A stretch of 64,000 nucleotides of DNA, from the NCBI RefSeq assembly GCF_003597395.2, contig NC_133773.1, positions 127,152,913-127,216,912 of the forward strand, read 5' to 3'. The notes under the pieces are model-generated. The model was not told where the DNA came from. It searched no databases and saw nothing but the letters and a program-made list of their open reading frames with translations. This DNA comes from Chelonoidis abingdonii (lineage: Eukaryota > Chordata > Testudines > Testudinidae). Every line of letters begins with the position of its first letter. Position 1 is the first letter of the stretch. Positions 12,296-23,224 of this stretch are shown here, piece after piece. Position numbers and translations under genes: made by a program.

Positions 12296-12513
12296 TAGGG
12301 TGACCGTATTTTCCTATGCTGAATACGGGACACCTGGTAAAATTATTCATATTCAAGCAAGTTCAACGGCAATCAGCCAGAACTATGCAGTACAAATGTT
12401 CAAATTAACATTCAAGTTGACTGAGCCCCAGTTAAAAACAAATATGTGTAGTTATTCTTTATATATTACCTTATCTTTAAGGCTTTAGAGTTTCAATGGG
12501 GAGGGGTCTCTCA

Positions 12514-12610
<97 letters not shown>

Positions 12611-14054
12611 TGTAGACCTCTCTCACACTGGAGCCGGGGTGGTGGTGACTGACTGACCTAAACCTCTCTGCCCAGCACTCTCCACCCTCCATGCCTGACT
12701 GGGCCCCTGAGACAGACCTGCCTCTCCTTCTTCCTGGCAGTGCATCTTCTCAAGGCAAGACGTGGGGGGACACGCAGGATCACATGCCCTCCCCTCCAAG
12801 ATTTCTGCCATGGTTCTGCCTTTTGGCACTGTGTGGGAGGGAAGGGATGGGGGCTGCTTCCAGTTGCAGAGCAGGATGGCAAGGAAAGGGATGATCTGGC
12901 CCCTGTCTTTGCAGAGCTCATCTCTTGTTCCCCCTCCCCTTTCCATGTGGCTGGAAGCAGCTTGTCCCTTCCTGCCCGCACAGTGTCAAAAGGCAGCTAA
13001 CACCTTCAGGCTGCTGCTGGCCACTGACATAACCCAACCACCTCCTGTACCCCAGTGCAGGGAGGAAGGGGCTAAGCCCTAACCTGACTGCTGAGGCTTC
13101 AGCGAACTAGCCAGAGAGATGGCTCAGCAGGGGAGGGTGCCGAGGGGACAGAGCAGCCCTGCACTCCTTGGGGGCAGGACCTAGGAAGGAGGAGGGAGTG
13201 TGAAGAGGGTGCTAAGCCCCTGCCCTGGGGGCTGCAGTGGAGTCTGCAAGTTCAAGGCATGAACAGGCTGGAAACCACTCCCCCACATTCCACTCCAGAG
13301 TTTAACTGAGGGGCAGAGAAGCTTCCCTGTGCCAGCACTGTCCAGGGCTTTGGCACGTGCAGGGCTCAGCTCCTCTTGGCCACCGCCCTGGGATGGAGGG
13401 TCTTGGGCTTTCCCAGGGTGCTGGCCCAGACAGAGGCAGTGGGGGAAGGAGAGAGCCTGCTGCCCAGGTTTTAGTGAGCTGAACGCTTTGACCAAGGCTG
13501 CTCCTTTGCACAGCGCTGGGAGTGGGATGTGCCCTGCCGGGGCGAATATGAAGGAGCATTGGGGTTGGTGGGGGTGAAGGGGCAAAGCAGAGAGAGGACA
13601 GCAAGAGGGGGAGCACATAAAGGGCTGATGGGTGGGCAACAGAAGCAACACATAACCGGCTGCCGCCTGGGGCCTGCCAACACTTACCAGCCACCACAAC
13701 TCTCAGTGCACAGTTAGCACCGGAGAGAAATGGGACAGTGGGTGGGGCCCTGCTGGCTGCGCTCATGGACTATCAGGGAGAGTGGCTGGCCCTGCATGCT
13801 GCATCTTTGCCCCCCACCAGCCTTGCACACCCACCCCCACTGTCGGCCACTGGACCCCTCCCTCCCACTCACTGCTGCTGGGCAGGCATCTGATGAGCAG
13901 GAATCTGTCCAGCAGCAGGACTGCCGGTACTGATGCTGGAGGAGACCTGAAAATATGGGACGATTTCCCCCATTTTTAAAAAAAGGTCAGTACATTTGCA
14001 GGAGGGCTTAAATATGGGACTGTCCCTTTAAAAATGAGATGTCTGGTAGCCCTA
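12296..14054. mobile_element. 1759-bp non-autonomous hAT element with perfect target duplication
   Basis: The left end is TAGGGTGACC and the right end GGTAGCCCTA (complement TAGGGCTACC), so the termini form inverted repeats. The 8-mer CATATAAA occurs exactly at 12288-12295 and again at 14055-14062, the duplication length expected for hAT. The same TAGGGTGACC start is seen in the short MITEs at 27455 and 61830. The interior is GC-rich, holds a long CA microsatellite, and encodes no recognisable transposase, so it depended on another element for mobility. Confidence 0.9.
12512..12607. repeat. (CA)n microsatellite
   Basis: Forty uninterrupted CA units at 12521-12600, with near-perfect flanks on both sides. 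It lies inside the hAT element. Length is likely polymorphic. Confidence 0.98.
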
Positions 14055-14473
14055 CATATAAAATAAAATCAGAGCATGCTTTCTAGAGACTACCCAACGT
14101 GACAGGCTAACCTGTCTAAAGAAGTTTATCTCACTCCAAATGTCCTGTGCAGCGTTTCAAACAAGACTGATTGAGATCCTGTTTTCATGAATGCAAACAC
14201 ATGCCTGGTCATTTCCTAGGTGCAGGATGATGGGGTGTCTTCTCTGTTGCCCAAATACAGTCCAGCAAATTTTTGAAGTGTATCTCAAAATAAGGTTCTC
14301 CTCTTCCCTCCGCGTGTTCTTTCTTGATGACTTCATCTCTCTCTGTGGACTTCATCTGTAAATGTGCCAACGTTGTGTCATCTTACAATGCTTAATTTAC
14401 AAAAGACAAAGACCAGTCAACATCTCTTCTTTGACAGGAAGCCCGTTTTTCCATCTTTGCTGTGATACAGACT

Positions 14474-14735
14474 CTAAGGCCTGGTCTACTCTAGTAAATT
14501 AGATCCGTATAACTACATTGCTCAGGCATGTGAAAAATCCACACCCAAATTAATATAGTTAAACTGACCTAACCCCTAGTGTAGACAGTGCAAGGCACTG
14601 GGAAAATTCTCCTATTGACCTAAGTACTGCCTCTTAAGGGAGGGGGATGGACTGTGTTGACAGGCAAACCCCTCAAAGCAAGATGGGCAGCATCTTCACT
14701 GAAGTGCTACAACTTGAGTGTAGACAGGTCCTAAG
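14474..14735. mobile_element. MITE with CTAAGGCCTGGTCTAC termini
   Basis: Left end CTAAGGCCTGGTCTACTCTA and right end AGTGTAGACAGGTCCTAAG are inverted repeats. The interior has AAAAATCCACACC and GACCTAACCCCTAGTGTAGACAG, which I recognise as a very abundant turtle MITE. It is about 262 bp and non-coding. Confidence 0.8.
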
Positions 14736-15070
14736 AACATATTTTCAGTGTACACACATAACTCCTTACAAGCTTACATAGTATGCGTACACACATTTCA
14801 CAATGATATTAACAACCAGTGTGACCATGGCTTTCATTTAAGACCTCACATGACATGCTTTGGTGAACCAGAATCAGAATGTTCTTACAACCTGTTTGCC
14901 AGGACTGAGGGGCTTATGGATCATAGTCAAACCCAAGAAATTCAGAGGTAAGATTAAATTTAAAAAGAAATCCAAACATGTTATTGTATAGAAATGCATA
15001 GTTAGGACAACCACTAACTCTGACTTATCACAGATGCTTTAAGGTTCCCATATCGTTAAAACCAACTGAA
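14736..15070. other. Unassigned spacer
   Basis: No gene recognised. A short open frame at 14748-14951 has no domain. Confidence 0.4.
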
Positions 15071-15072
15071 AT

Positions 15073-15203
15073 ACCCTGCATCTGACGAAGTGGGTATTCA
15101 CCCACGAAAGCTCACGCTCCAAAACGTCTGTTAGTCTATAAGGTGTCACAGGATTCTCTGCTGCTTTTGCAGATCCAGACTAACACGGCTACCCCTCTGA
15201 TAA
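15073..15203 (+). mobile_element. Penelope-like repeat fragment
   Basis: Contains CATCTGACGAAGTGGGTATT, the complementary CACCCACGAAAGCT, then TCTGTTAGTCTATAAGGTG and GATCCAGACTAACACGGCTA. The same block occurs antisense at 52019-52245, and a related variant is an inverted pair at 54893-55114. Assignment to Penelope-like elements rests on the hammerhead-type core and the inverted-pair arrangement. It is an inference, and a SINE origin is the alternative. Confidence 0.6.
15082..15120 (+). ncRNA. Hammerhead-ribozyme-like core
   Basis: CTGACGA (15082-15088) is followed by a 6-bp stem GTGGGT/ACCCAC with a 4-nt loop, then GAAA (15106-15109), then a 2-bp GC/GC mini-stem, then TC (15118-15119) at the expected cleavage position. 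This is the order CUGANGA, stem II, GAAA, stem III, UH of a type I hammerhead. A matching stem I is not evident, so activity is doubtful. Confidence 0.5.
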
Positions 15204-16278
15204 CTGAAATCTTGTGTGTAGGCTACATTTGAATGAATATATATATGAGAGAGACTTCATAAGTGAAAGTTTCTTCTTCAGCAGAAACCTTAACGCTGCC
15301 CTGTAGCAGGTTAAATGTTACCTGCTTTTAAAAAACAATAAATCTAATCAGGGTCCACAAACACTGAAAAGCCGTAATCTTCATCTGGTTTTTGCATGCT
15401 ATTTCCCCTAAATTACAGATATTTACTCTCAGCCGTAACTTCATTCTAACAGTCTTTTTGTCTTGAAATATCCTTGGGATTTTTAAATTAAAAATCTCAA
15501 ACATAAACATTAAACAGGCTTAGAGAGAATGTTACTGTGGGATATTTCTGATGATTTGAAGAGCTGAAGAATCACTCTTAAACCATTTTTTAAAATTAAA
15601 CTTTCATAATCAGATTCACCAGCATGCTCTGGCTGCTTCTCTGCTCCCCCTTCCAGAACAGCGCAAAGCAGCCAGCGCATAGGGACCAGTTAAACTGGGT
15701 TTATAGCTACTTTATTTTCTCAGGTCAGTGCAAAACACACCACAGCTTTCCCCTCTATTTCCTGCTCTGCAAATTCCATGTGCCTCCTGCAATCCCTCCA
15801 TTCCACTGTCTTTTCCCTTCCCAAGTTCCCCGGCCTTCTCCATCTCCCTACATCCCCTTGCATGAGCACCCTAGTTTCCCCTCTCCCTCCTGAGCTGCTG
15901 GAGGAGTAGATCTGGGGCAATGGGGAGCTTTTGAAAAGATATTTAGGGTTAATCGTTATCTTTCATAACTGAAAGTTTGTCACAAAACGTTGTCCCCTTT
16001 CAAAATGGCTACACTGTTCTCAGTGGGATTGAAACCACAGCTTCCTTCTGGGAAGCCTGTGCTGTGAGGAAGCGGAGACACTGAGTCCCATTGGGAACAA
16101 TGAAAGAAAGGAAGACTGTTCTCAAAATGGCCACCAACTGAGGGCAGCTGTGACTTCAGTCCTTTTCAGAGCAAAGAGAAATGGCAGCCATCTTGGAAGA
16201 GGGCAGTTCTTTGTGGAATTTGCTATCGTAGATCACTGTATCCTTCAACCTCTAGTACTGAAGGATAATGTTTCAGTT
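15204..16278. other. Unassigned stretch
   Basis: No gene or confident repeat. AT-rich left half and pyrimidine-rich right half (15770-15890). Confidence 0.4.
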
Positions 16279-16683
16279 ATAGAATCCTAGGACTGGAAGG
16301 GACCTCGAGAGGTCATCTAGACCAGTCCCCTGCACTCATGGCAGGATGAACTATTATCTAGACCATCCCTGACAGGTATTTGTCTAACCTGTTCTTTAAA
16401 ATCACCACCGATGGAGGTTCCACAACCTCCCTAGGCAATTTATTCCAATGCTTAACCACCCTGGCAGTTAGGAAGTTTTCCCCAACGTCCAACTTAAACT
16501 GCCCTTGCTGTAATTTAAGCCAATTGTTTCTTGACTTATCCTTAAAGGTTAAGGAGAACAATTTTTCTCCTGCTTCCTTGTAACAACCTTTTACGCTCCT
16601 GAAAATTGTTATCATGTTCCCTCCTCAGTCATCTCTTCTCTGGACTAAACAAACCCAATTTTTTTAATCTTCCCTCATCCTAA

Positions 16684-16874
16684 TGTAACCCACACACCAC
16701 TTGGTGTGGTGCTGTGTCCCCCTCTACTGGCACCAAGACCACTTAGAGATTAATGAGTCTGCTGCAGCCTTAGCTAAGAGCCATGTGGATTTGAGTTCAT
16801 GCAGTAGAGGCTCATGCATTTAGCTCCACAAGTTCCAGGTTCAATCCTGACGACCGGGATCTGTCGGTGTTACA
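16684..16874 (+). mobile_element. 191-bp TG...CA element with a tRNA-like domain
   Basis: Starts TGTAACCCACAC and ends GTTACA, giving a short inverted terminal repeat TGTAAC/GTTACA. It is flanked by CTAA on both sides (16680-16683 and 16875-16878). Near the right end GCAGTAGAGGCTCATG and CCAGGTTCAATCCTG look like the D-arm and T-arm of a tRNA; GGTTCAATCC fits the Pol III B box. LTR-like ends together with a tRNA-like body are unusual. A related antisense copy is at 37476-37638. Class uncertain: a tiny LTR element or an atypical SINE. Confidence 0.75.
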
Positions 16875-17241
16875 CTAAAGTCACGTTTTGTAGACCTTTA
16901 ATCATTTTTATTGCTCTTCTCTGGACTTTCTCCAATTTGTCCACATATTTCCTGAAACATAGTGCCCAGAATTAGACACAATACTCCAGTTGAGGCCTAA
17001 TCAGTGCAGAGTAGAGAAGAAGAATTACTTCTCATGTCTTGCTGACAACACTCCTGCTAATACATTCCAGAATGATGATTGCTTTTTTTACAACAGTGTT
17101 ATGCTGTTGACTCATATTTAGCTTGTGATCTACTATGAACCCCAGATCCCTTTCTGCAGTACTCCTTCCTAGGCAGTCATTTCCCATTTTACGTGTGTGC
17201 AACTGATTGTTCCTTCCTAAGTGGAATACTTTACATTTGTC

Positions 17242-17460
17242 CTAATTGACTTTCATCCTATTTACTTCAGGCCATTTCTCCAGTTTGTCCAGATCATTTT
17301 GAACTTTAATTCTGTCTTCCAAAGCGCTTGCAACCCCTCCCATTTTGGTATCATCTGCAAACTTTATAAATGTACTCTCTACGCCATCATTTAAATAATT
17401 GATGAAGATATTGAACAGAACTGAGCCCTGCGGGACCCCCACTTGAAATGCACTTCCAAT
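17242..17460 (-). pseudogene. CR1 copy C reverse transcriptase palm fragment
   Basis: Reads VPQGSVLFNIFINYLNDGVES, then IKFADDTKMGGVASALEDRIKV, then NDLDKLEKWPEVNRMKVN. The FADD catalytic tetrad is intact. It keeps more of the palm than copies A and B but has no upstream RT and no full frame, so it is a fragment. Confidence 0.9.
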
Positions 17461-18695
17461 TTGAAGGAAGAATAATATGGGAAAATAATCATTAATTCTT
17501 CCTTCCCATAGAATGAGGCCTATACACAAGATGTCAGTGATTTAAAACTATGTCAGAAGTTTGACGATTCTATGTTATTCTGTTACTGAGATTATTAGGG
17601 TCACAAAAAAGTCACACTGAATGCCAAACTTTTTAAAGGATTCCTTTTAAATTTATTTTAATTCCTAAATTAGTTAACAGATTTACTTGTAAGTTTTCAG
17701 AAGGATGCACTCAACTTTTCTTAAATAACAAAGAGATTGAATCCCTGTTGTAAGTGGAAAAATCAGCTCAACCTTAACTATGGACTTGCTACTGATGCCT
17801 CCATAATACACGCACACATACACTCCAAAATCCCAGGTTATACTGATTTTTATAATTCAAACTTTAATCCAATTAATTCTTTGTAGGCAGGATTCCCTCA
17901 CTACTATACTACTATATATATGGGTGTATGTGTACATGCTGTACACACACCTCTTTTTCTTAAAGCAAATCAAAGCACTGTTTGCTCACTGTATATCTTT
18001 ATGTAGCAAACTGCTTTATTTGTTGACACTTTTATGCTTCTTTTGAGCTCAGCAATCAAATGCATCTGTTCGTTAACTGCACAGAAAATTGTGCTTGTAT
18101 GACGAAGATGTGTTGTAATTGGCTGGGGTGGGAGTCTGTTTGGATTGGTTCAAAAATAGCTTTCTTTTTTAATAGATCTTGATTGCCTGATGATCTTAAG
18201 GTTTAATTGCTGTTTAACTTCAGATCTATTTTTAATGTGGGTATAGTAGTAATTATGAAGAAAACATCCCATTCAGAACTTAAGTAAATAGCTGTTTTTA
18301 ATTTAAACTTTAAATCTTCATCTATATATAGCAAGATCTTTAACACGGAAAGAGTTTACTGGGTGTTTTTTAAAAAATGTAACCCCTGAAACAAGAAAAA
18401 TGGCCCTATGGGCAGCAGAGTAGGTGTTCTGCAAAATAGAAAAACACATTCTGTACAAATTACTCTCAACAGATTTTTTAAAAATTTCCATAGGCCCCAA
18501 GTCTGTGGGTTACACGTAACTGGTTTAAATGCACAATGTTTCTACTTCTTTTACAGTTCAGGCCTATTGAAGCTTAGGAAATGGGGGACTGCTGTAAACA
18601 TGTAAAATGCTCTGGCTAGCTACTGAAGAACTGAGATATCTCTCCAAATAGCTTGAGCGAAGTTTCTGACTGAAGACTAAAATAGTCAAGCAGAA
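17461..18695. other. Unassigned AT-rich stretch
   Basis: About 1.2 kb with no gene recognised. Short TATATA tract near 17918. Confidence 0.4.
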
Positions 18696-18697
18696 AC

Positions 18698-18790
18698 TAT
18701 GGGCCTGATTCCCATTTCACAAGAGTTTGACGCCAGTGTAAAGCCCCAGTTGAGTAAGGCATTGAATCGCATGAATAACTTTAAGCAGGT
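18698..18790. repeat. Possible partial MITE (GGGCCTGATTCCC end)
   Basis: ATGGGCCTGATTCCCATTTC followed by GACGCCAGTGTAAAGCCCCAGTTGAG resembles the left half of the GGGCCTGATTCT family. The right half is not clear. Confidence 0.4.
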
Positions 18791-19422
18791 GAGTAGTCTC
18801 AATAAATTAAATTATGGTACCTTCTTATGCCTGTGCTACACTAGCCTGACTGACACTAAGGATGATGCAGAAGAGACTGGAGAGGCTCCTCAGAGCTACT
18901 CCAAGGGGCATGGAGTTCAGGCATATAATCTCCAATCCCCCCACTAAGTAACTGTCCATGGATACTAGTTCCCACTCAGTGTCCACAGAAGATATAGCAG
19001 TTATACTTACTTCAGTGGGAGTTCTGCAGGTGCAGTGGCTGTAGCATCAGACCCCTCAGAAGCAACGTGATTCTGTGTAAACAGAAAGACTGATCACCTC
19101 AATCCTACAAAAATACCTGCTCAAAGGGCCTGGGGAGAGGAAAATTCCATATAGGTCCCCTCATGGAGCATCTGTCCCAAAACATTCTGGAGGCAACTGG
19201 AATTTGTCTCCCTATCTTCTCCACCCCTCTCCCGTGGAATGAGCCATTGTTCCACCCTCAACCCAGCAGATCCAGGGGATTTGTAGGAGGATCGGTACTA
19301 TCTATGTGAAGTCCTATGCCTCTGCATTGTCCCTGACACCTCTAGTATGCTTCTCTCTCACTTCCTTCTACCGTGTGCTACCCTTCTTTGGTGCTGGTAG
19401 GGAATGATCTCTATCTCTGCAG

Positions 19423-19726
19423 CAGAGCCGGCTGTAGCAATTTCGCCGCCCCAAGCACAGCGGCACACTGCGGGGGGCGCTCTGCCGCTCACCGGTCCCG
19501 CAGGCGTTTCTGCGGATGGTCCGCTGGTCCCGCAGCTCCGGTGGAGCTGCCACAGGTGTGTCTGGAGGAGGTCCACCAGAGCCGCGGGACCAGCGGACTG
19601 TCTGCAGCCATATCTCCGGCAGCTCCACCGGAGCCACCTGCCGCCCTCCCAGCAACCGGCAGAGCGCCCCCTCGGCATACTGCCCCAAGCACGCGCTTGG
19701 CGCCCTGTGGCCTGGAGCCAGCCCTG
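19423..19726. mobile_element. GC-rich hAT-type MITE with perfect 8-bp duplication
   Basis: Left end CAGAGCCGGCTGTAG and right end CTGGAGCCAGCCCTG are inverted repeats. The 8-mer CTCTGCAG flanks it at 19415-19422 and 19727-19734. The interior is very GC-rich and largely palindromic, with repeated CCGCTGGTCCCGC and GGAGCTGCCAC motifs. Several overlapping open frames here only reflect GC bias. Confidence 0.9.
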
Positions 19727-19734
19727 CTCTGCAG

Positions 19735-21479
19735 GATCCCAAGAAAGAGGGGAGATAGCCCTATGGAGATGGCTGACATGATACACACATGTGGCAGTGG
19801 AGATCTACGTGCAGATCTCCTATGCACACATTTCCCTGACACATTCTGGGTTGTAGTTATCAAGCCCAAACTCCAGCAAGCAGATCATTGGATGCTGAGG
19901 ATTCAGCCATTAGATAACTAGGATGTATCCAGAAGTTCTGTTCCCAAAAGTATTTCAGAGATCAAACATTACATAATGTGACATTACTCTGTGATTTAAC
20001 AACAAAACTGGTAGGCGCAGTAAAGAATAAATGTTAGTTAACCAAGAGTCAGAAACTTTTTGTTACCAACGCTGACATAAACATGGACAGAACTGCTCTC
20101 CTGAGAACCAGCTCTTGGAGTAGATGACTGAGCACTAGAAAATATAATCTACATGTAGGAAATGACTGCTGTGTCATGTTGAAATCTTGCCTTATATTCA
20201 CCTTAGTGTCTTGGTCTTTCTAGTCAGTTGATTCTAGATTGCGGATATCTTGTGACGTGCGTGTGCATGCATGTGCTCAATGAGCCCAAAACCAACATCC
20301 CAATCCTGCCATCATGGAATTTTAGGGAATTTCAGAATCATATGTGAATCTTACAGCCTGGCCCATTTCTGGTAGAAATACCAAAACTGGTACTGTAGAT
20401 AAAAATTTGAATTAATAAAAATATACTATTAAGCAATACCACACCTGTCCCATGCTCTGAGTGCTCCTGACAAACATTAAAAAATGCAAGTCATAAAATC
20501 AATAGATTCCAGTAATTACCTGCAGGTAACAATATTTATCTATATAAATAGACATGTAATAAGCCCCACTAACAAAATCGCCACCAAAGTTTCTTTTCAC
20601 TGGCACTGCACTTTTCAGTATCCCAGGTGCCTGAAATTTTACATTTTGCCTTCAAGTATTTCACTGGGAACCCGACTGAGTGCTACAGATTGCATCATAA
20701 TCAGCTTTCTTGGAATTCTAAGAACATTTAAGAGTTTTCCCAATCTCTTCCCTCTTGACTCTATTGAGATCAGTCACAGATATTTTGTGCCCTGTATTCT
20801 TGAAGTTAATAGAGGCTATTTGTGGGTAATGCTGAATCTTTCCTCTGTATATTTCATGCTTCAGACTCACTGTGGCCTTTCCGTTTGGGTTAGATATAAT
20901 GACCATGATCTTTCAATGTACAATTTCATTTGACATTAACACGAATTCAGCAGGTGTAATCTGAAGAGTTTGAAACATAACATCTAACAACTCTATGGTA
21001 CCAAATGAATCCCCTTTAGACTGAGATCTGTAATATGCAGTGACATTTATCTGAGCTCTCTAGCTCTGTTGTGTTTTGGCTGACTCTTTTTAAAAAACCT
21101 TTTAAGATGATCTGTATCTTCATCAGCAAATTATTTTTGCTGTGAAATAACAGAGTGCCTCTGGAAACAGCTGCATTCTGAAGTCAATTAATCTTATAAA
21201 CCATCACCACCTACATCCCAACTGGAACTCCGCTGTGTTTCTCAGTGGTTAAGTAACACCAAGAACTAAAATACAAAGTCTTTACTACTTGCTGAGTAGC
21301 ACTAAGAACTCAAAGCTCTCTTTCCTCAAGTTCAAACTTGGGCTAAGAAAACTGTTAAATAAGCTTTGCTAAATATTTATTTAACATGAAGAACTTTGAA
21401 TGACTTGTTGCCTTGGTTCAAGGATTCTCTCGTGACCATCTTAATGGTGCAATTGAATTATTCATGAAGGAAAAATCCA
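19735..21479. other. Unassigned intergenic stretch
   Basis: No exon recognised. The open frame at 20484-20933 has no domain and ordinary base composition. Confidence 0.4.
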
Positions 21480-22204
21480 ACCTCTCCCCCCACTGTCCTG
21501 GTTCTGGACACCCTTTTAGTTCCTATTTTTATTTACTAATTTATGTTTAACTTTTAGGTTTTAATTTTTAAAAAGTAAAATTTTGTAAAAGATTTGAAAC
21601 ACCTGAAGGTTTAACTAATAAAGTTAATGTGCCAGGAGATGTTGGCTGCCACCCAAAGAGTGTCTGTGTTAGCTTTGCAATTTTGAATGGAAAATGTAGA
21701 TGAATTTTAGTGGAATTTTTTTAAAAGCTTATATTTATATATATGATTAGCTTTTTAAAAAATTCCTAGATAGAGCGATAGATATTTTTAAAAATTTTGT
21801 GTGGGGTTGCTGTCTTGTAAACGGTTTATTACAAGAGCCAAAATAATTTTTTTAAACTTGCTTGACTTAGCTTTGTTAGTCAAGTTTCTAAATTTTTTAA
21901 TGGTTTTACATTTTTGAAGGATCTTTTTTGTAAATTGTAAGTTATGAGTAGATGATATAGTTAAGTGTGTTACATTTTTAAACTGCAACTTTTATTTTTA
22001 TATTTAAGCTTAGATCACTTTATTTTATAGGCAAGATAATATTTTTGGCTTGGGCTTTGATATGGCTATATTTTAGCAATGTTTTGTTTTTATTTATTAT
22101 TTTAATAAGTTTATTATATGTAACTTTTTGATAAGCAGCTTTACTTGCTGTTTTATTTTTAAATTTAGTTTGTTTTATTTATGCGTAGGTTACATTTTTT
22201 ATTA

Positions 22205-22285
22205 ACAGACATTATGTTGTCTCTGACTTTTTAGGAATCTTTTCCATTTAGTCTGTTTCCTCCTCTACAACTCTGATTTGCTATG
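22205..22285 (-). repeat. Direct repeat, unit 1
   Basis: Shares an ordered block with 22937-23010: AACAGACAT, GACTTTTTAGGAATCTTTT, then TTCCTCCTCTACAACT and GATTTGCT. The two units are in the same orientation about 730 bp apart inside the retrovirus-like remnant. Confidence 0.85.
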
Positions 22286-22936
22286 TAGAAAGATTGGTTT
22301 TTTTAGTGATTTTAATTACATTTTTATAGTTAATTTAAATGAGATTGTGTTTGTACTTGTAGCAGCTAGCACAATTAATTACTTATAGACACATTTATTG
22401 AGAAGGGCCAGAATGGTTGTCATGGTTTCCCGGGAGGGAAACCATAGTGGTGGTAGTTGTCACTACCTGGCCTTCCCTTTGCATAATTTGTTAGATTACT
22501 TTTTACCAGGCTTTTACCAGGCATGACCGCACTAAGTTATAGTGCCATAACTGGATTGTATTATTAAACCAAGCATTTTTTAACATTTTTAACACTATGA
22601 CTTTTAGTACTTCTGACTCTTTAGCTTTTTCGAGCTCTGCAGTGTTAATTTGTGCAAAAGCTCATTTTAACTGCACATATTTTTTCAAAAAATGCTTTAT
22701 TTCAGTTTTAATGTTTAAGAAGTCACTTCCCAAGACTTCACTAGCTAGTAAATTCTGTAACTTTATTTTATTTTTCAGAGTAACACATTTCTCAGTGGAC
22801 TTTTTCTCAGTAGCACTAAGCTTATCTTTTGTTTTTTGCACTTATTTTTTATCTTAGTACACTTTGAAAAGCTATACCCACTACATACAATCCTTGACTG
22901 ATGGCTGCTTTTCAGTTTGGATTTATGCAAATAGGT

Positions 22937-23010
22937 AACAGACATGTTCTTGCTGACTTTTTAGGAATCTTTTTCGTTTAACCTACTTCCTCCTCTACAA
23001 CTGATTTGCT
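22937..23010 (-). repeat. Direct repeat, unit 2
   Basis: Second copy of the block at 22205-22285, diverged by small substitutions and indels. It overlaps the lysine-rich open stretch on the minus strand. Confidence 0.85.
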
Positions 23011-23224
23011 TTTTATGCTTTTTGCATTCATTCCTCCAGGTGGCACATTTCATCTGTAAACTTTTAGCCACCAGAAATAATCTTTGTAAAGCTGCTACTT
23101 TGATTTGGGCTTTTTTTGCATTAGGATAAAAGAAACTAGATATTATTGTTTCCAGGGCCGCCGGCGGGTCCAATTTGTTTGAAAATTTCAGTGCATTCAA
23201 CAGAGCTTTGCTGTGCTCTGCCAA
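22961..23224 (-). pseudogene. Short Lys-rich open stretch in the retrovirus-like remnant
   Basis: 87 codons on the minus strand. Helical, basic and Cys-poor, with no zinc knuckle or catalytic motif. Its position after the candidate primer-binding site would suit the start of gag, but I do not recognise the protein. Confidence 0.3.

Larger units (their letters stand above)
11138..14470 (-). mobile_element. LTR-like repeat split by a hAT insertion
   Basis: Begins TGTGACAAAGTTCCTCC, a start I recall from a common turtle LTR. Excluding the hAT at 12296-14054 it covers about 1.6 kb. The sequence to the right of the hAT (to about 14470, ending near GTGATACA) continues the same repeat. Orientation is inferred and the terminal duplication is unclear (AGTTC left, GACTC right). 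No retroviral coding region is visible. Confidence 0.5.
16279..17460 (-). mobile_element. 5'-truncated CR1 LINE, copy C, antisense
   Basis: Antisense CR1 with a good 3' end: ATAGAATCCTAGGACTGGAA, then GGGACCTCGAGAGGTCATCT, is the complement of the standard 3' terminus. It extends through the C-terminal region to the RT palm near 17460, where it is truncated. It carries the 191-bp insertion at 16684-16874; CR1 sequence is continuous on both sides (TCTTCCCTCAT then GTCACGTTTTGTAGACCTTTAATC). Confidence 0.9.

Noticed and set aside
12477..12692. Open frame with a long Val-Cys repeat
   Set aside because: It is the translated CA microsatellite.
13181..13766. Long overlapping open frames (up to 172 codons) on the minus strand
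   Set aside because: They lie in the GC-rich interior of a hAT element, overlap in several frames, are Pro/Ser/Leu-rich and show no domain. Composition explains them.
16800..16874. A functional tRNA gene
   Set aside because: It has T-arm and D-arm likeness only, no complete cloverleaf or acceptor stem, and lies inside a mobile element.
19358..19921. Six overlapping open frames of 80-182 codons
   Set aside because: They all cover the GC-rich palindromic MITE, with frames open on both strands, which is compositional.
22597..22857. Plus-strand open frame rich in Phe and Ser
   Set aside because: It is the T-rich complement of the A-rich minus-strand remnant, so a shadow.
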